In this document: positions 1 to 11,768 of the stretch, one piece after another | Numbering within the stretch: position 1 is the stretch's first letter | How the letters are laid out: each line of letters begins with the position of its first letter | Assembly (NCBI GenBank): GCA_030141605.1 | Contig: JAQGDQ010000514.1 | Span: forward strand, 1-62,000 | From: Tubiluchus corallicola | Taxonomy: Eukaryota; Priapulida; Priapulimorpha; Priapulimorphida; Tubiluchidae | Direction: 5' to 3' | DNA: 62,000 bases | The notes under the pieces: generated by a model | Told to the model about the DNA's origin: nothing | Seen by the model: the letters and a program-made list of their open reading frames with translations, nothing else | Database searches by the model: none | Position numbers and translations under genes: made by a program

Positions 1-3000
1 TAAGAATCCTTTGCCTTTTTGTTGTTTGTCTTATGAAATTCACAGGTTTCGCCAGTTGTGATTGCCAGTGCCAGATGTGAATACACTTTCAAAAATCTGA
101 TGAGAAAGTATTTGGGGAAGCTTTGGAATTGTCTATGAATTATATTAACTCAATAATATTAAACTTTTTTCAGTTGTTTACTGACTGCCAAATAAGAAAA
201 GTATTTGTAGAAAGTTTATGATGGGGAATGATCCGTGATCATAGCAGCCCTTGCTGCAAGCACTGTCCTTTTGTACTTTCACATTAGATTTTTTCTTGCG
301 GAATCAGCTTGTGGCAATTGATTAAAAAAATCCAAGTTATGTTATTGCTTTTTATACTTAGATGCTTGACTTTGAGTGTGTTGTTTGGAATAGGAGTCAC
401 CTCATGTAATTCTTTCTAGATAGATTTCCCCCTTTTTACACTTCTTGTTAATTTTGTCTAAATTCTATTTAACACAGTTTCTATGGCATCTTGATACACC
501 AGATTTGATTTTAGTTATTTGCTCACTTTTAAATGCTATCGATTCAGATTGACTTTTTATATTCACTGAACATAGTTGATTTGCTCTATTGAGCAGTGTT
601 GATCCCATCTAAAAATATGCTTTTTCTCCCCAAGATGGAGAAATCTGGTATCTATGATTTATTAGTGATTGGGAGACTGATAAGGTCAAAAATGCTAGTT
701 TCTTTTTCTGACGCCAGACACTGTCTGTCTAGGCAAATCCTAGACTTGTATGCGTTTGAAAAACTGAAAAGAACATTTTTCATTCTTTGATACCACTGTT
801 TATGTGTGATTATCAATTATTTTTTTCATGGCATTTCCACTTCAGTATTCATAAAGTCTGCACCTTTTGAATTATAAATAAAATATGATTTTGTACAGCT
901 TGTACAGCTCGTACAGCTATATTGATCCATAGATCACGTCTAAGCATACAGTACTAGCCTGTGTGCTTTACTTTAGTAAGTTGTGTGCTTTATTATTGAT
1001 GAATAAAATTCTCTTTTTGGGTAGGTTGGCATTTGAATCATCTGACCATGCCATGCATTTGTTTTGACGTAGGCTATGCGCGTTGCTGACTGACTTGCAA
1101 TCTGGCATGATTTAATAATTTGTGTAGTACACAGTTTGTAATTCAAAGAATCATGGCTGCTCAAGAGAGATAGGAATAGAACGAGCTTTTACTATTCTGA
1201 TCTGGCTGTAGAGTATGCTTTTGTTGTTATTTCTCAGGAAGGTATGATGTAGTATTAGACGAAACACATTATAAGGACTTGCTCTTGCAACACTGCAACC
1301 CTCCTCCTTCTACTGTCAATACAGAATCTGCACTTATTCGAATGGGTATGTTTGATTTACTCAATAAATTCGTAATTGTAATTAGCAGATAATTGTATCA
1401 TTAAACCTGTTTTTTTGAGCTTGTGTCATCCTGTACCATCAGTTGCTGACAATTTTAATCATAACCTTGCAGTTCTATAATAGTTTTACAGTACACCTTT
1501 CTTCGTCACCCAAAAGTAGTTCATGTTGGTGAATTTAAATGCTGTTTTTCTTTGTTGTGGGATTCTCTGGTTACTTGTATCTGTTTTTGTAACTGACAAT
1601 TATCTCCTTATTAGGTCTGGAGCTGTGTTGGTGCATGGTTGATTGGTTGTTATTGTTCCAGAAACTTTAGGTATTTTTAACTAATTACTTATAAATTACC
1701 TGCAAATTAGATCTGTTAATAAGAAATATTTTTTTCTAGGATTTCCTTACCATCAGTTGTCATCAAGTGGGGATATGCCGTCAATGTGCATGTGGTAAGT
1801 ATTAGTGTTCAAATACGTTATAATGTGCTGCAAATTACGGTTTACAAGTTTGTTTTATGTTTTTTTCTAGTATCCTTGAAATAGAAATACTTATTTATAA
1901 AGAGTTGTAGTGAGGGCCAAGACAACTTCTGATTCTTTCTCGAATTACTCTTGGTCTCTATGCCTTTTCAAACATTTGAGCCAAGAACTGGAAACCTGTT
2001 CACAAGTAATGTCTTTTAGTATACCTTCTTGGCTTTAATAAATTTTTTTACTACATGACAAATAATCACTTTCAAAAGCTTTATATCCCATCATGGAGTT
2101 GAATTCGTGACGTTTGAAAGAAAGTTTGAACCCCTGCTAAACTAAGCTAATGCGTCAAGTGAATGGGTCATCGGCCTTAGTCATAAATGTTGTGGTCTGC
2201 TTTAATTATCTATTAGTAAGGCAAGGCTTATGCTTTTGGTCCATGCAAATAATCCTTCTTTTTTCAAAATATGGACAAACTATTGCTCTTTTTTTCCAGG
2301 GCTGAATTTGACAGTTTAAATATAACAGTTTGTTAATGTCCATTTCAGTCATCTGGACAGTTCCTCAAGTCAAGGATTTAATAGCATCGTTTCGCTACAG
2401 TAGAGTGTTGTTTGTACAATGAGTATGTACAGTATTTGCTCTTTATGATTTAGTTTTCTGTTTATAGGCACGTTCCTGCCCATACTAGTCGTGAAATATT
2501 GGTTATATCAGGTAGTTTGACATCTTGCGATCCTGGTGATATTTATATTACAATTAAGGTAATTTTCAAATATTTTTAAAAGAAACATATATTAAAGTTA
2601 ATATAATATAAAAAGTCATTTTGGCTCGCACAATTAAGAGAAAAATTGGCCAAGTTGTGGTTGAATATTCTTATAAAAACTTGAGATTATAGCTGAAGAT
2701 TAATGCTGTGGGTTACGAAACTACATACTTCTTAATAGAAAATCAAGGATTGGTCAAGGTGCGTTTTTTACAAATCGGTAAAACATCCTTTGCTGTATAT
2801 TTTAGGCTCTCAAAGACTCCAGTATCCGGTGCTCTGTGATCGGTTTAGGAGCAGAAATCAGAGTTTGTGATAGACTTTGCAAAGCTACAAGTGGTAATTA
2901 TATTCATCAGTTTTAGTATTACTTGACCTATTTTTCTAGTTCTTGCAATTTTTTATCCGATTTGTACTTTCAGCTTTTATTACCAATGCAATCAGTACAA

Positions 3001-5518
3001 AGTTGCTGAAGATATTTTAGAGTGCCACTGTGTAAGCACTGACTAACACTGCAAAGCACCGACTACAAGTTAGTTCACAGTTTTCCCTGAAGGAGTTTGC
3101 TAAACTAATAGTAGATGGCTACTTGATTCTTAGTAGAGCTAAGAATCCTTTGCCTTTTTGTTGTTTGTCTTATGAAATTCACAGGTTTCGCCAGTTGTGA
3201 TTGCCAGTGCCAGATGTGAATACACTTTCAAAAATCTGATGAGAAAGTATTTGGGGAAGCTTTGGAATTGTCTATGAATTATATTAACTCAATAATATTA
3301 AACTTTTTTCAGTTGTTTACTGACTGCCAAATAAGAAAAGTATTTGTAGAAAGTTTATGATGGGGAATGATCCGTGATCATAGCAGCCCTTGCTGCAAGC
3401 ACTGTCCTTTTGTACTTTCACATTAGATTTTTTCTTGCGGAATCAGCTTGTGGCAATTGATTAAAAAAATCCAAGTTATGTTATTGCTTTTTATACTTAG
3501 ATGCTTGACTTTGAGTGTGTTGTTTGGAATAGGAGTCACCTCATGTAATTCTTTCTAGATAGATTTCCCCCTTTTTACACTTCTTGTTAATTTTGTCTAA
3601 ATTCTATTTAACACAGTTTCTATGGCATCTTGATACACCAGATTTGATTTTAGTTATTTGCTCACTTTTAAATGCTATCGATTCAGATTGACTTTTTATA
3701 TTCACTGAACATAGTTGATTTGCTCTATTGAGCAGTGTTGATCCCATCTAAAAATATGCTTTTTCTCCCCAAGATGGAGAAATCTGGTATCTATGATTTA
3801 TTAGTGATTGGGAGACTGATAAGGTCAAAAATGCTAGTTTCTTTTTCTGACGCCAGACACTGTCTGTCTAGGCAAATCCTAGACTTGTATGCGTTTGAAA
3901 AACTGAAAAGAACATTTTTCATTCTTTGATACCACTGTTTATGTGTGATTATCAATTATTTTTTTCATGGCATTTCCACTTCAGTATTCATAAAGTCTGC
4001 ACCTTTTGAATTATAAATAAAATATGATTTTGTACAGCTTGTACAGCTCGTACAGCTATATTGATCCATAGATCACGTCTAAGCATACAGTACTAGCCTG
4101 TGTGCTTTACTTTAGTAAGTTGTGTGCTTTATTATTGATGAATAAAATTCTCTTTTTGGGTAGGTTGGCATTTGAATCATCTGACCATGCCATGCATTTG
4201 TTTTGACGTAGGCTATGCGCGTTGCTGACTGACTTGCAATCTGGCATGATTTAATAATTTGTGTAGTACACAGTTTGTAATTCAAAGAATCATGGCTGCT
4301 CAAGAGAGATAGGAATAGAACGAGCTTTTACTATTCTGATCTGGCTGTAGAGTATGCTTTTGTTGTTATTTCTCAGGAAGGTATGATGTAGTATTAGACG
4401 AAACACATTATAAGGACTTGCTCTTGCAACACTGCAACCCTCCTCCTTCTACTGTCAATACAGAATCTGCACTTATTCGAATGGGTATGTTTGATTTACT
4501 CAATAAATTCGTAATTGTAATTAGCAGATAATTGTATCATTAAACCTGTTTTTTTGAGCTTGTGTCATCCTGTACCATCAGTTGCTGACAATTTTAATCA
4601 TAACCTTGCAGTTCTATAATAGTTTTACAGTACACCTTTCTTCGTCACCCAAAAGTAGTTCATGTTGGTGAATTTAAATGCTGTTTTTCTTTGTTGTGGG
4701 ATTCTCTGGTTACTTGTATCTGTTTTTGTAACTGACAATTATCTCCTTATTAGGTCTGGAGCTGTGTTGGTGCATGGTTGATTGGTTGTTATTGTTCCAG
4801 AAACTTTAGGTATTTTTAACTAATTACTTATAAATTACCTGCAAATTAGATCTGTTAATAAGAAATATTTTTTTCTAGGATTTCCTTACCATCAGTTGTC
4901 ATCAAGTGGGGATATGCCGTCAATGTGCATGTGGTAAGTATTAGTGTTCAAATACGTTATAATGTGCTGCAAATTACGGTTTACAAGTTTGTTTTATGTT
5001 TTTTTCTAGTATCCTTGAAATAGAAATACTTATTTATAAAGAGTTGTAGTGAGGGCCAAGACAACTTCTGATTCTTTCTCGAATTACTCTTGGTCTCTAT
5101 GCCTTTTCAAACATTTGAGCCAAGAACTGGAAACCTGTTCACAAGTAATGTCTTTTAGTATACCTTCTTGGCTTTAATAAATTTTTTTACTACATGACAA
5201 ATAATCACTTTCAAAAGCTTTATATCCCATCATGGAGTTGAATTCGTGACGTTTGAAAGAAAGTTTGAACCCCTGCTAAACTAAGCTAATGCGTCAAGTG
5301 AATGGGTCATCGGCCTTAGTCATAAATGTTGTGGTCTGCTTTAATTATCTATTAGTAAGGCAAGGCTTATGCTTTTGGTCCATGCAAATAATCCTTCTTT
5401 TTTCAAAATATGGACAAACTATTGCTCTTTTTTTCCAGGGCTGAATTTGACAGTTTAAATATAACAGTTTGTTAATGTCCATTTCAGTCATCTGGACAGT
5501 TCCTCAAGTCAAGGATTT
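1..5518. repeat. Intragenic tandem duplication, 3139-bp period
   Basis: Bases 1-2379 recur at 3140-5518 with a constant offset of 3139. Every line I compared by eye is identical, including introns, and the small spurious reading frames in each copy translate identically. Bases 2380-3139 are the other part of the unit and presumably have a partner left of the window. The breakpoint between copies is 2379/2380, inside GTF2H2 exon 5. Near-zero divergence in introns implies a very recent event or an unmerged haplotype or assembly artefact. Confidence 0.95.
1238..2403 (+). pseudogene. Upstream duplicate of GTF2H2 exons 3 and 4 plus a broken exon 5
   Basis: This stretch repeats the GTF2H2 exons at 1238-1345 and 1740-1794 exactly 3139 bases upstream of their functional-looking counterparts, with the same acceptors and donors. 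The third exon begins at 2349 with an intact acceptor. It matches only 31 bases, to 2379, and is then fused to unrelated intron sequence. Read through, it encodes [10 protein letters not shown] followed by a short foreign tail and a TAG stop at 2401-2403, so the zinc-finger residues are lost. If the broken exon is skipped, exon 4 (ending with two bases of a codon) can join the next exon at 2468 (starting with one base) without a frame change. Whether these exons are spliced into mRNA cannot be told from DNA. Confidence 0.85.
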
Positions 5519-6496
5519 GGTAGCAAAGGTTATTTTTGCCCCCAGTGCAAAAGTAAATATTGTGAGTTGCCTGTAGAGTGCAAAGCTTGTGGTAAGTGAT
5601 GTTTGTTTAAAATCAAGTTTTGTCGACTGATATTTAAGAAAATTTTTCATTTTTTGTCTTGGTTTTTTATTTCCGTTTTGTTGTATTGATTCACGCATTT
5701 TTAGCACTTAGTCGTACTGAAGATTTTAGACTAAAAAATATTCAAAGATTTTTTTTTAATTTTTGCAAAACATGCACATTCAAACTCACGAGAAATATTA
5801 ATGTATAGTAACTGTCTCTGTATACGGTATGCTGTTTGGAAAATAACAATGCCAGCTTGGATTTGAAATCTAAGTTTTTGATGATTAAGGTTCTGTTGTC
5901 TTACAGGTCTCACATTGGTTTCTGCTCCTCATCTTGCTCGCTCGTACCATCACCTCTTTCCACTGGATATCTCTAAGGAAGTACCACTAGCAAAACTGCC
6001 TCCTGGTGTGACAAATTGCTTTGCATGTCAGACATATTTTACCGAAGCTCTGGTACAGTATCTTAATTTCTAATAACTAGATTCATTAAAATTTTCTTGT
6101 AAACCAAAATTAGAAAACATAAAATGAAATAACTGAAGCGAAAATTAATGCCAAGAACTGTTACTAATAGAACAACATGGGCCTCGAGGCATTGTGAAGT
6201 GCAAACAAATGCGTTATTTGGTTCAGCAGATAACCCTGTTAGGCTCACTTAACCTTTGACCTTTTCACGATCATCATCAATCGCTGGAACTGTGACAAGG
6301 CTTATTAGGTGTGACTGCAGTAAAGCAGTGAATAGGAAAACAGTAATTGATGTTTTGTTTTATACAGGTGTACCTTTGTGAAAAGTGTGAGCAGTACTTC
6401 TGTTTAGAATGTGATCTGTTCATACACGAGACTCTGCATTCCTGTCCCGGATGTGCAAATAAGCCAGGTAGCCAAGGTCCTTCGAATGACACCTGA
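2468..6496 (+). CDS. GTF2H2: General transcription factor IIH subunit 2 (p44/Ssl1), 3' part of gene
   Basis: p44 is a core TFIIH subunit that stimulates the XPD helicase in nucleotide excision repair and transcription initiation. Seven exons join in frame: 2468-2558, 2806-2893, 4377-4484, 4879-4933, 5488-5591, 5907-6052 and 6368-6496, with stop TGA at 6494. All have GT/AG borders. The first four encode the end of the von Willebrand A-like domain ([18 protein letters not shown], then [20 protein letters not shown], then [14 protein letters not shown] and [13 protein letters not shown]). Exon five carries the first C4 zinc site ([18 protein letters not shown]). Exon six has the TFIIH-specific [15 protein letters not shown] block. 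Exons six and seven carry the C-terminal RING-like C4C4 domain, from CFACQ to CPGC. Match to animal p44 is close and extends to the usual C-terminus. The 5' end lies left of the window. Exons 3-4 also exist in an upstream copy, so the transcribed order needs RNA evidence. Confidence 0.95.
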
Positions 6497-7418
6497 GATT
6501 TATTGATGTAATGGTGATTTGTCTACTTAGCAAGTCAATCTATAAGCACTCAAGGGCAATGCTGTAATATGTGTTCAAGGTGATGCAACAAAGACCTGTC
6601 TTCAATTGCATTTTCATTGGGGATGCACAGGTGTCAGTTGGATACAAACGTTATCCAGTGTGAGTCATAAATGTGATTTATTCACAAATCAAAAAGCAAG
6701 CTACAGTATGTCCTAGGTTAAAAAAATATTAACCTTGGTGCACTATGTTACTGCCTGGAAAGTTCTTATAAAAGGCTGTGAAAATAATCTGAGAAACAAG
6801 AACAATTTGAGAAGGGAAAACACTTATTGACAGCAAACTAAATGAATGAGAAACTTGAATACTAAATGTTATTATTTTGATTACTATAGCTGATGACACA
6901 ATTATTGTGTTATTGTTATTGTAATGTATTAACACTATATGTCATGAAATGCACAAACAAAAATATGTCGTTTACAAATTACATTCCATTTTTTTGTAAT
7001 AAATAATAATAAAACTTTAACTAAAATTCTGCATTCTGGTAAAATTGATCTGTCGATCAGATCATCGAATCACTCATCTTTCCTGTTTTATCAATTCACA
7101 CTGCGATCACTTCACATGCTCGACCTTTTTTTGGCAAAATTAAACTTAATCACTGAGTATTCAGACATTAATTTTACTATAAACCAATAAAACATAAATG
7201 TCCACATTACACAATCATTTCATCCACAAGCTGTGGCTATATGTGTAATAAAATAAATTTTTACTATATTTGTTGACTGATCATTTCCTCTAATTTTATG
7301 GCACAGTTCAAGTTATCGCAATAGCATATTCTCCCCGTTTTTTGTTCAAGATGTAATCACTGCAACTTTCTGATGGAACCGGTCCGCAGAAAACTCTGGA
7401 TTTGGGCGTTGTTAGCCA
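6497..7418. other. Convergent 3' intergenic region of GTF2H2 and TSEN15-like gene
   Basis: Very AT-rich and without an open frame of note. Plus-strand AATAAA hexamers stand at 6998-7003, 7008-7013 and 7247-7252 and are candidate polyadenylation signals for GTF2H2, about 500-750 bases after its stop. The two genes end tail to tail. Confidence 0.6.
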
Positions 7419-8848
7419 TCAGTCCCAACCTTCTGAGCCCCAGGTTTCAGAAATGTCAATCACGTCAATATTTTCATTTGACTCCATGCCTTGTGAGTTT
7501 CGGTCTCTTCTTGGCCGCCGTCTCTTGCGTTTCTGGCACGTTTCAGAACTATCAGTCTGATCCACATGAATTTCAATTTCAGCCAAGTCATCGGTGTGCT
7601 TATCATCAAGTTTATCACTGAAGTCTTCCACTATGACTAATTCAGCATCAGTAATAGCTGAAACTTTGTTGGAACTTTCTGCAAGTACAGTCGGTTTTTC
7701 TCCAGGACTTCCAATATCTGTGAAAGTTTGCCTGATGTTAGATTGTGCCAACAGGTGCCTACTTTCTTTATCAGATACTGCAGAACTGGGTGGCAACAGT
7801 CCCAAAGATATTTGGTAGTACACAACTGAAGCATCACTTCCAACAATAGCTATTGTTGCCCTGTAATTGTACAACACTTAAATTATCACGTTTGTCTGCC
7901 TATGTTGTATTTTGTCCAAATTTCTGTTAGATTAGTGACATGTTAAAAAAACATAATCAATGAGCGTGATGTTAAATGGGCAGTCAGAATTATTTTACAA
8001 AATTAGCAAAATTATTGATTATGCGTGCAAATAGATGCATCTAATGCTAAGATGGATTGAAATTTATCGCAACTCTCTGCCTGAACCAAAAGTAAAGCGT
8101 GACATTCGATCACGGGGCTATAGGATTCAGTAATTAGGTGCAGTCCAAAAAAGGTGTTTAAGTTAAAATCTCCGAAAACTGTCAATTGAAGGCTGGGTTA
8201 CACTATTAATATTATCTATTTGCAAAGATTTTAAGTTTTTCAGAGATTCAGGGATAAGTGTTTACATTGCGCAGTAACAGCATGGCGCAATTTTTTATTA
8301 TAAATGAGCGTGCCAAGCTTTGAAGTTATCATGACTTTAAATTAATTTTACTAATTACATGAGGCACTTATAACAATTTTATTGCTAGAACATTCTAGTG
8401 CTTTTCTCAAATATTAATATAAGCTCAGCTTGGCTTTTGCTTTAATATATCACTGTAGATTACGTAGTTTGTCACTGCTTGTAATTTTCAAACAACCATT
8501 TTAATTGCAGTTTGAATTATGACTTTCCTGATTCAAATTGCTGTGCAAATGTGAATATATGTGAATTCAAAGGTGTTTGAATATGAATGTTCAATGCTCA
8601 GTGCTAGTGATTAAGCTGCAGGTGACCGCTAGCTGTGTAAACTACAGTCTACACAGACAAAAGCGCTAACCTGTTCGAAGAAGGATTTAACTCTCTTAGC
8701 AGTTTATCTAATTTTGACATAGATAAATCTTCATCCACCATAACTGGAATAACATGTTTGTGGTCGCTCTCAGTATCAGCTTGCCCATACAAAATCACCT
8801 TTCTGCTTTCTTGCAGTAATCTGTATTCCACATTTTGCCATCTTTTCC
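7419..8848 (-). CDS. TSEN15: tRNA-splicing endonuclease subunit Sen15-like, C-terminal two exons
   Basis: TSEN15 is a structural, non-catalytic subunit of the four-protein endonuclease that removes tRNA introns in the nucleus. Two minus-strand exons join in frame. The first, 8848-8671, has a pyrimidine-rich acceptor and GTTAGC donor. The second runs from the acceptor at about 7867 to stop TGA at 7419. The first encodes KRWQNVEYRLLQESRKVILY and then HKHVIPVMVDEDLSMSKLDKLLRELN, matching the family pattern W-x-V-x(5)-L followed by V-P-x(5)-L-S. The second starts ATIAIVGSDASVVYYQISLG, the typical Sen15 ending (AIVESDSTIVYYKL-like). About 110 further residues are Ser/Asp/Glu-rich with a basic block QKRKRRRPRRDR, a tail longer than in human TSEN15 and perhaps a nuclear localisation signal. 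The N-terminal exon(s) upstream of 8848 were not found; the family's usual HPKY-like start is not visible. Confidence 0.8.
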
Positions 8849-9218
8849 CTAAAATTAAAAAAAGGATTGAAATTTTATTATCCAGCATCTGGGAATGCAA
8901 GGACTGAATACAAGGCGTAGTGATGTAACATTTTTAAATGTCACAACTAGTAAGCAAGACTGAAAAAAATATAGCTATCTATTCCTACTTTAGAATAGTA
9001 CAAATTTCTACTTTTTGCACCTAGTGCTTGGCAGGGTTTTGTCTTGTAACGGGTGGTTGTGATAAGACCGGAATCTGACTGAATGACTCATAGTCAAGAC
9101 TAAACATCTAAGGACCACAGAACCAGCAGTGTTGTCTTAGCCATTTTGGATGTATACATTTTATGAGGTAAATAGACAGAATGGCATGTATTGAAATCCT
9201 GCATTCAATAAAAAGTTC

Positions 9219-9224
9219 TTTATT
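9219..9224 (-). terminator. Polyadenylation signal AATAAA for the orphan exon
   Basis: TTTATT on the plus strand reads AATAAA on the minus strand, 90 bases past the TAA at 9314, a normal distance for a short animal 3' UTR. Confidence 0.45.
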
Positions 9225-9313
9225 GTTGAGTATCATGTAACAATCGCATCAACAGCATCAATCACATTGGTCTTGCTAGTACATGTATTTTGAATTTTTT
9301 AATTTAATGCTAG

Positions 9314-9391
9314 TTAAGCCTTGCCTTTGCACAAATCATCATACACAATCTTTGCAATTGCAGCTGTGTCTTCTTTTGTCTTATTGGTAGC
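9314..9391 (-). CDS. Orphan terminal exon of an unidentified gene
   Basis: On the minus strand a pyrimidine-rich tract ending in TTTGCAG precedes a 25-codon open frame (ATNKTKEDTAAI, then AKIVYDDLCKGKA) closed by TAA at 9314. An AATAAA hexamer follows 90 bases later. The composition is soluble-protein-like with a charged helix, unlike the surrounding AT-rich noise. I do not recognise the family. Upstream exons should lie on the minus strand beyond 9391, where I could not find a convincing partner among the transposon remains. Confidence 0.45.
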   Translation of the reverse strand, partial: ATNKTKEDTAAIAKIVYDDLCKGKA

Positions 9392-9836
9392 CTGCAAATC
9401 CAAAAAATAAGTTTGGTTAATTGAATTTATTTAAGTTGATGTTTAGTACTTTAAATAAATCAATATATGCCTATAATATGCCTTTTTCAGGAACCGATTG
9501 TGTTTTTTTGGTTTTTACTTCTCAGAAATGTATTTACCAAATTACAGTCAAAACTTTGGGCTTTTTCCGTAATTACCACCTTTTTTGGCATAAAAATATC
9601 AGTTATAATAAATTTGGTATCCATAACTATGAACAAAAATATAAATATGGTTCACAGATTCATGGATGATAGCTCAGCTTTTCTTTATTAAATTAAATTC
9701 TACATTTCAACAAGCAAAACAGATATTTGCTGGACAGCAAGCTGGTTATTACCACTCAAAGTATTTCTAATATGAAAAAATCTTACTTAAATCTTCAGGT
9801 TTTTAGGGCTTACCATACATATATACAAAACATTAT

Positions 9837-9887
9837 CTTATCCACTATAATGATGGCTGCTATCTAGCCATCATTATAGTGGATAAG
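9837..9887. repeat. Perfect 22-bp hairpin, 7-base loop
   Basis: The arm at 9837-9858 (CTTATCCACTATAATGATGG plus CT) is the exact reverse complement of 9866-9887, with loop GCTATCT. Pairing weakens but continues a few bases outside. It could be the end of a foldback element, a template-switch product, or a small-RNA precursor. Confidence 0.8.
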
Positions 9888-10356
9888 ATGATGCAAAGTG
9901 GATAAGATGACGCATACAAAGTATTATGGTCCGGATGATGTAAAACCATTTAGGTATGTTAAAATATTGGTGGTTTACAAGAATAAATGCAGGGATTGTC
10001 ATAAATGTTCCATGGCTACTAATAGGACGTGTCAGTGGTTGGCTGCTTGAGTGAAGGAATATGAGGCACCAACAAGTAGACCAGGACAGCCAGCAACTGA
10101 GCTTGTCCAACATGTTCAAAAGGCTAGGCATGAGGTTGTATCAAAGGATGTTGAGATTTAAGACATGTTAGAGCGTGAAAGTAAACCATACAAGGGAACT
10201 ATTTATACAAAAGTGTTTGGGGTGTCCTCTTAAATAAACAGAATGATTCGGAAGATTCTCGGCATGTTAATAATGGTTCATTTTCATTGTTTAGAAAAAT
10301 GGACCCATGGTGCATGCTGGAAACAATTTTGGGATGCACACATTCTCAGGAAAAGT
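9888..10356 (+). other. Degenerate coding-like segment between two hairpins
   Basis: On the plus strand broken frames give protein-like runs such as KYYGPDDVKPFRYVKILVVY, CHKCSMATNRTCQWLAA and PGQPATELVQHVQKARHEVV, with stops and frame changes between them. I see no family I can name. The setting between two perfect hairpins and next to several TIR elements suggests decayed transposase sequence. Confidence 0.35.
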
Positions 10357-10410
10357 CTGTAGAATCATTAAAATATAAAAATTGTGTATTATATTTTAAT
10401 GATTCTACAG
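10357..10410. repeat. Second perfect 22-bp hairpin, 10-base loop
   Basis: The arm at 10357-10378, starting CTGTAGAATCATTAAAATAT, is the exact reverse complement of 10389-10410. It lies about 500 bases from the first hairpin and has a different sequence. Confidence 0.8.
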
Positions 10411-10963
10411 CCTATATATGTAATTATGGACTTACATTTCTATGACAGAATGGATGCCAATCACATGAGACCAGAGTCTGATTCTGTCTGAATATAGCTT
10501 GCTTTATATTTTGAAATCGAGATATGAATGTGCACATGTTACTGTTAAAGAATTCTGCAGGTTTATGGATACCTAAAAGCTCTTATGCTTGTTTTATTTT
10601 TTCTGGCAAAGCACACATCGCCCATATTGAAGGTTCAAGTAAAACAGCAGAAATAGCAATGTTTACTGATGATGTGCCTTAAAGAACAAATATAGAAATG
10701 ATCTCTTAAGCTGTTTATGTAATAATTTAACAGAATTTAATTTAATAAAGAAAAGCTGATCCAAGAATCCATCAATCATGTTTATAAAAATGACAAAAGA
10801 TCTCAACGTTTTTCAAAATACTTCTTTTTAATTATCAGGTATGTTAGTTACACTAAAGATTTTTATAGATTTAGCCCAATACAATTCTCTTCTCACAACT
10901 GTTCAATGTAATTAAAATTTCAAGAAATGCAACGTAAATTTTATTTACGCTTATTAACCTATA

Positions 10964-11568
10964 CAGTTTAGCCTCGTTATGTCGCCAAACTCGTCTCTCG
11001 CCATAGAAAGTACCAGGACGGATTTCCTGCTTTGATATTTACCTCGTTAAGTCGCCACCCTCGCTTCTCGCCCTCGCCACGTCATGCTAGGATGAGTGCT
11101 TATGTAAACAATATTCGTTATGTCGCCAAACAGACAAACTCAGAGGTGAATCGATCAATACATATACCGCGTGTCGATCAATATAACCGCGGTATGTAGA
11201 CAATGCTGCTGTACTCGATAGACAGACATAATTAATCTAGTGTGTGTCTCACCAGGATTAGATTAGGAGTGCTGTGGTTAGTTAATGCGCAGAGAAACTA
11301 AAGCGTCACCGATATTTAAAAAAGGTTTTTTAAATAAAAAAGTAACATTCTAAGATTATTTTTATGACATTTTTCATTTCTGATTTAATGTTGATTGGTA
11401 TCATAATGCGAAATATATGTTATATGTACATAGAGGAACACTATGTTAATCAACTATTATGTATATACATATAGACTAACTTCGCTATATTCCCATTATC
11501 TCACCATACTCGCCTCTCGCCAAAAATTTGCCCTAGACGGACAGTGGCGAGATAACGAGACTAGACTG
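10964..11568. mobile_element. Non-autonomous pogo/Tigger-like TIR element, 605 bp
   Basis: The left end CAGTTTAGCCTCGTTATGTC and the reverse complement of the right end CAGTCTAGTCTCGTTATCTC match at nearly all positions and continue into CGCCA on both sides. Both ends are flanked by TA (10962-10963 and 11569-11570). CAG-starting ends with a CTCGTTATCTCGC-type motif and a TA target site are typical of pogo/Tigger elements of the Tc1/mariner superfamily. The left part also repeats a CTCGTTA-GTCGCCA motif internally. No transposase frame is present. Confidence 0.75.
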
Positions 11569-11768
11569 TATATGCCATTGGTGAGACAGTCAAGCAGCAA
11601 TTTACACGTGGCATCAGGTATCTACTTAAACAAAATCATTAAAAGTTTGAGATTTAATGTTAATTACTTAGAGTATAACTCACTATACATGCATGTACAT
11701 TACCTTGTTTAATACATATAAAGCGTAAGCTGTTTATGTAAATTACAAAGTTCTAAATTATTTATACA

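Noticed and set aside
596-790. Identical 64-codon frames at 596-790 and 3735-3929
   Set aside because: They lie in the duplicated GTF2H2 intron and are identical only because the DNA is duplicated; no protein-like features.
8649-8900. Reading TSEN15 through the acceptor at 8848 from a Met near 8895
   Set aside because: A strong pyrimidine tract and AG end exactly at the start of similarity; the extra residues are intron-like.
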